A DNA stretch of 8,307 bases from Crocinitomicaceae bacterium. GTDB lineage: Bacteria; Bacteroidota; Bacteroidia; Flavobacteriales_D; Crocinitomicaceae. This document shows positions 7,134 through 8,307 of the stretch, piece by piece. How positions within the stretch are numbered: position 1 is the first letter of the stretch; each line of letters opens with the position of its first letter. The translations under genes and the position numbers were made by a program. The stretch spans positions 1-8,307 of the forward strand of contig DQTF01000075.1 of the NCBI GenBank assembly GCA_015662935.1, in the 5' to 3' direction. Below the pieces are notes generated by a model. It did not search any database. It worked only from the letters and a program-made list of their open reading frames with translations, and had not been told where the DNA came from.

Positions 7134-7141
7134 CAAAGATG
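7134..7141 (-). promoter_or_regulatory. Probable -7 promoter box (CATCTTTG) for the methyltransferase-truC-hydrolase operon
   Basis: On the minus strand CATCTTTG matches the Bacteroidota -7 consensus TAnnTTTG except for the first base. It lies 16 nt before the ATG at 7117 and just after the upstream terminator. The 11-nt stretch ATCTTTGCTTA is identical to that at the deacetylase promoter. A T-rich tract lies near where a -33 element would be. Confidence 0.4.
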
Positions 7142-7156
7142 CAGAATATTACGCAT

Positions 7157-7190
7157 AAAAAAAATCGCTCCGAACAATCGAAGCGATTTT
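7157..7190 (-). terminator. Intrinsic terminator of the sorting-domain protein gene
   Basis: An inverted repeat pairs 7161-7173 with 7178-7190 around a 4-nt loop. On the minus-strand transcript it forms a 13-bp stem with core AUCGCUUCGA and one G-U wobble, closed by UUGU, and runs into eight consecutive U (positions 7164-7157, four beyond the stem). It begins 20 nt after the stop at 7211. On the plus strand the wobble would be a C/A mismatch, and only a short T run (7187-7190, within the stem) follows, so it is set up for the minus strand. Confidence 0.9.
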
Positions 7191-7210
7191 AAAATTTAAT
7201 TGCTAATGAT

Positions 7211-8257
7211 TTACTTTACAACCACACGTTTAACTGATAAATCAGAACCTGTTCTAACCTTAATCATGTAAACTCCACTTGGAAGATTTGACACATCAAA
7301 TTTAGCTTCAGTTGCGTTACTGTTAAGCGATTCAATTTTCTTTCCTTCTGCAGAGAACAAGGTAATTATTCGTTCGGTAGAATTCGCAAATTCAATCGCT
7401 ATTTCATCCGTTGCTGGATTAGGAAAAATACTGAATTTAACATCCTTGTTCTCAACTAAACCAACTCCGCCTCCACCAGCAACACCAGTTCCAGCAATCG
7501 TATTTTGATACCTTAATACCGTTTGTGTTCCTCCACCTGCATCATCAGTTGTCGTTCCATAAATAACAATTGGATCTTGTGTTTCTTCATCAAAATAAAC
7601 GTAGAAGTCATCTGCAATATTAATTGTCAATGCAGGAGCTCCTGAAAACCACAATACAATTTGAAAATTCTCTAAAATGTGAACACGAATTACTGAATCA
7701 AACACTTCAGGTTGCCCTCCAAAAACTAATGGTGGCAAACTTAATTCTCCATATGCATCAGGATTTGCAGAATAACTTCCGTTAGCAATAGTTACTGAAT
7801 CTTCTCCAGTCCCAAAAAGTTCCATAGTTCCTGTATATAAGGGAACATTTTGCACAACACCTGGGGTTAAGGGAAAAGTATATCTTACCCATGAGTTATC
7901 ATAATACAAAGAAGGGTTAGTTGGAGAAGAATACCCCCAACGACTAACAGTATTAGCTGTATTCTCAAAATATTCATAACCTGGAGTCGTTGAGTTACCA
8001 TATGCCATTGTAGCCAGAGGATAATTTGCAGTTTCAGGTGTTGTTGCAGGATCAAGATACCAGAAGGTAACATTCCCTGTTGAGGTTAATCCAGTATAGT
8101 CCCAAATTTTATCATTTACAGGTCCTGTTCCATCAGGATCAAATCCAAAAGAATTAGCATCTGCATAAAAGATAGAATCATCAACAGCAGGCATTTGATT
8201 GGCAGCTGTAATGGTTGGTAACTGTGAGAAACTAACAGATGAGATTAGTAAACTCAT
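7211..8257 (-). CDS. Secreted protein with type IX secretion (type A) C-terminal sorting domain; signal peptide start disrupted
   Basis: A 348-residue protein if started at the ATG at 8257. The last ~75 residues (273-348) are a type A sorting domain: FSIFPNPATDEIAIEF, then ITLFSAEGKKI, LPSGVYMIKV and the end VKRVVVK. This domain directs proteins through the type IX machinery, after Sec export, to the cell surface or medium. The body (about 13-250) is rich in aromatic residues and beta-type sequence (Y, W, T, N, G), without motifs I recognise; a glycine-rich linker (about 257-266) joins it to the sorting domain. The start gives MSLLISSVSFSQ, a hydrophobic core with a Q after the cleavage site but no positive n-region. 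An ATG at 8279 would supply it (MKK), but an A8 run puts it out of frame by one base. Likely a one-base frameshift. Function unknown. Confidence 0.85.
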   Translation of the reverse strand: MSLLISSVSFSQLPTITAANQMPAVDDSIFYADANSFGFDPDGTGPVNDKIWDYTGLTSTGNVTFWYLDPATTPETANYPLATMAYGNSTTPGYEYFENTANTVSRWGYSSPTNPSLYYDNSWVRYTFPLTPGVVQNVPLYTGTMELFGTGEDSVTIANGSYSANPDAYGELSLPPLVFGGQPEVFDSVIRVHILENFQIVLWFSGAPALTINIADDFYVYFDEETQDPIVIYGTTTDDAGGGTQTVLRYQNTIAGTGVAGGGGVGLVENKDVKFSIFPNPATDEIAIEFANSTERIITLFSAEGKKIESLNSNATEAKFDVSNLPSGVYMIKVRTGSDLSVKRVVVK

Positions 8258-8268
8258 TAGAGTAATCG

Positions 8269-8276
8269 TTTTTTTT
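8269..8276 (-). repeat. A8 homopolymer at the frame break upstream of the sorting-domain protein
   Basis: On the minus strand ATG (8279-8277) is followed directly by eight A, then CGATTACTCTAATG. With seven A the frame would read MKKTITLMSLLISSVSFSQ, a normal Sec signal peptide continuous with the gene below. With eight A, that ATG gives only a 15-residue peptide ending at TAG, and the true frame has TGA immediately upstream. Confidence 0.75.
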
Positions 8277-8307
8277 CATAGTAATAGTTTTTATTTATCG
8301 TTTAAAG

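Noticed and set aside
7118..7177. Extended N terminus for the methyltransferase from a start at 7177
   Set aside because: It begins inside the upstream gene's terminator hairpin and spans the probable promoter; the added residues are not family-like.
7885..8073. Minus-strand frame within the sorting-domain gene
   Set aside because: It is a different frame of the same strand inside a well-supported gene and is low in complexity.
1..8307. A novel defence or mobile system
   Set aside because: No nuclease, ATPase, reverse transcriptase, toxin-antitoxin pair, transposase, integrase, repeat array or tRNA is seen; the genes are ordinary metabolic and envelope genes.

Overview
The window looks like chromosomal DNA from a bacterium of the phylum Bacteroidota, probably a Flavobacteriales-type lineage. 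The evidence is a secreted protein with a type IX secretion C-terminal sorting domain, AT-rich sequence, no clear Shine-Dalgarno sites, and promoter boxes of the TAnnTTTG type that Bacteroidota use. I cannot name a genus from the sequence alone. There are ten protein genes, no RNA genes, no mobile elements and no CRISPR. No non-coding stretch exceeds about 100 bases.

Layout, left to right. Positions 1-1319 (minus) hold a polysaccharide deacetylase-family protein. It is followed, through a TTGA stop/start overlap, by a FemAB/GNAT-like protein that runs off the left edge. Divergent from these is a CYTH-domain (triphosphate tunnel) enzyme, 1414-1875 (plus). Positions 1886-3492 (minus) are a two-gene unit: an L-threonine aldolase, then a small lipoprotein of unknown function coupled to it by a GTGA overlap. 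Divergent from the aldolase is a two-domain chromate transporter (3565-4701, plus), whose end overlaps by 8 bp the end of the gene opposite it. Positions 4694-7117 (minus) look like a three-gene operon: a class I O-methyltransferase, a TruC-type tRNA pseudouridine synthase (junction TAAATG, no gap) and an exported alpha/beta hydrolase. At the right edge is the secreted sorting-domain protein (7211-8257, minus), closed by a clear intrinsic terminator at 7157-7190.

Together these are mostly housekeeping and accessory metabolism genes: cell-surface polysaccharide work on the left, amino-acid metabolism and ion transport in the middle, probable tRNA modification plus a periplasmic hydrolase, and a secreted surface protein on the right. 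I do not see a convincing novel multi-gene system. The most notable observations are an A8 run directly after an upstream ATG that puts the secreted protein's signal peptide out of frame, a gene at the left edge that starts at TTG inside its neighbour's stop codon, a likely leaderless GTG start for the deacetylase, and the pairing of a TrmR-like methyltransferase with TruC.
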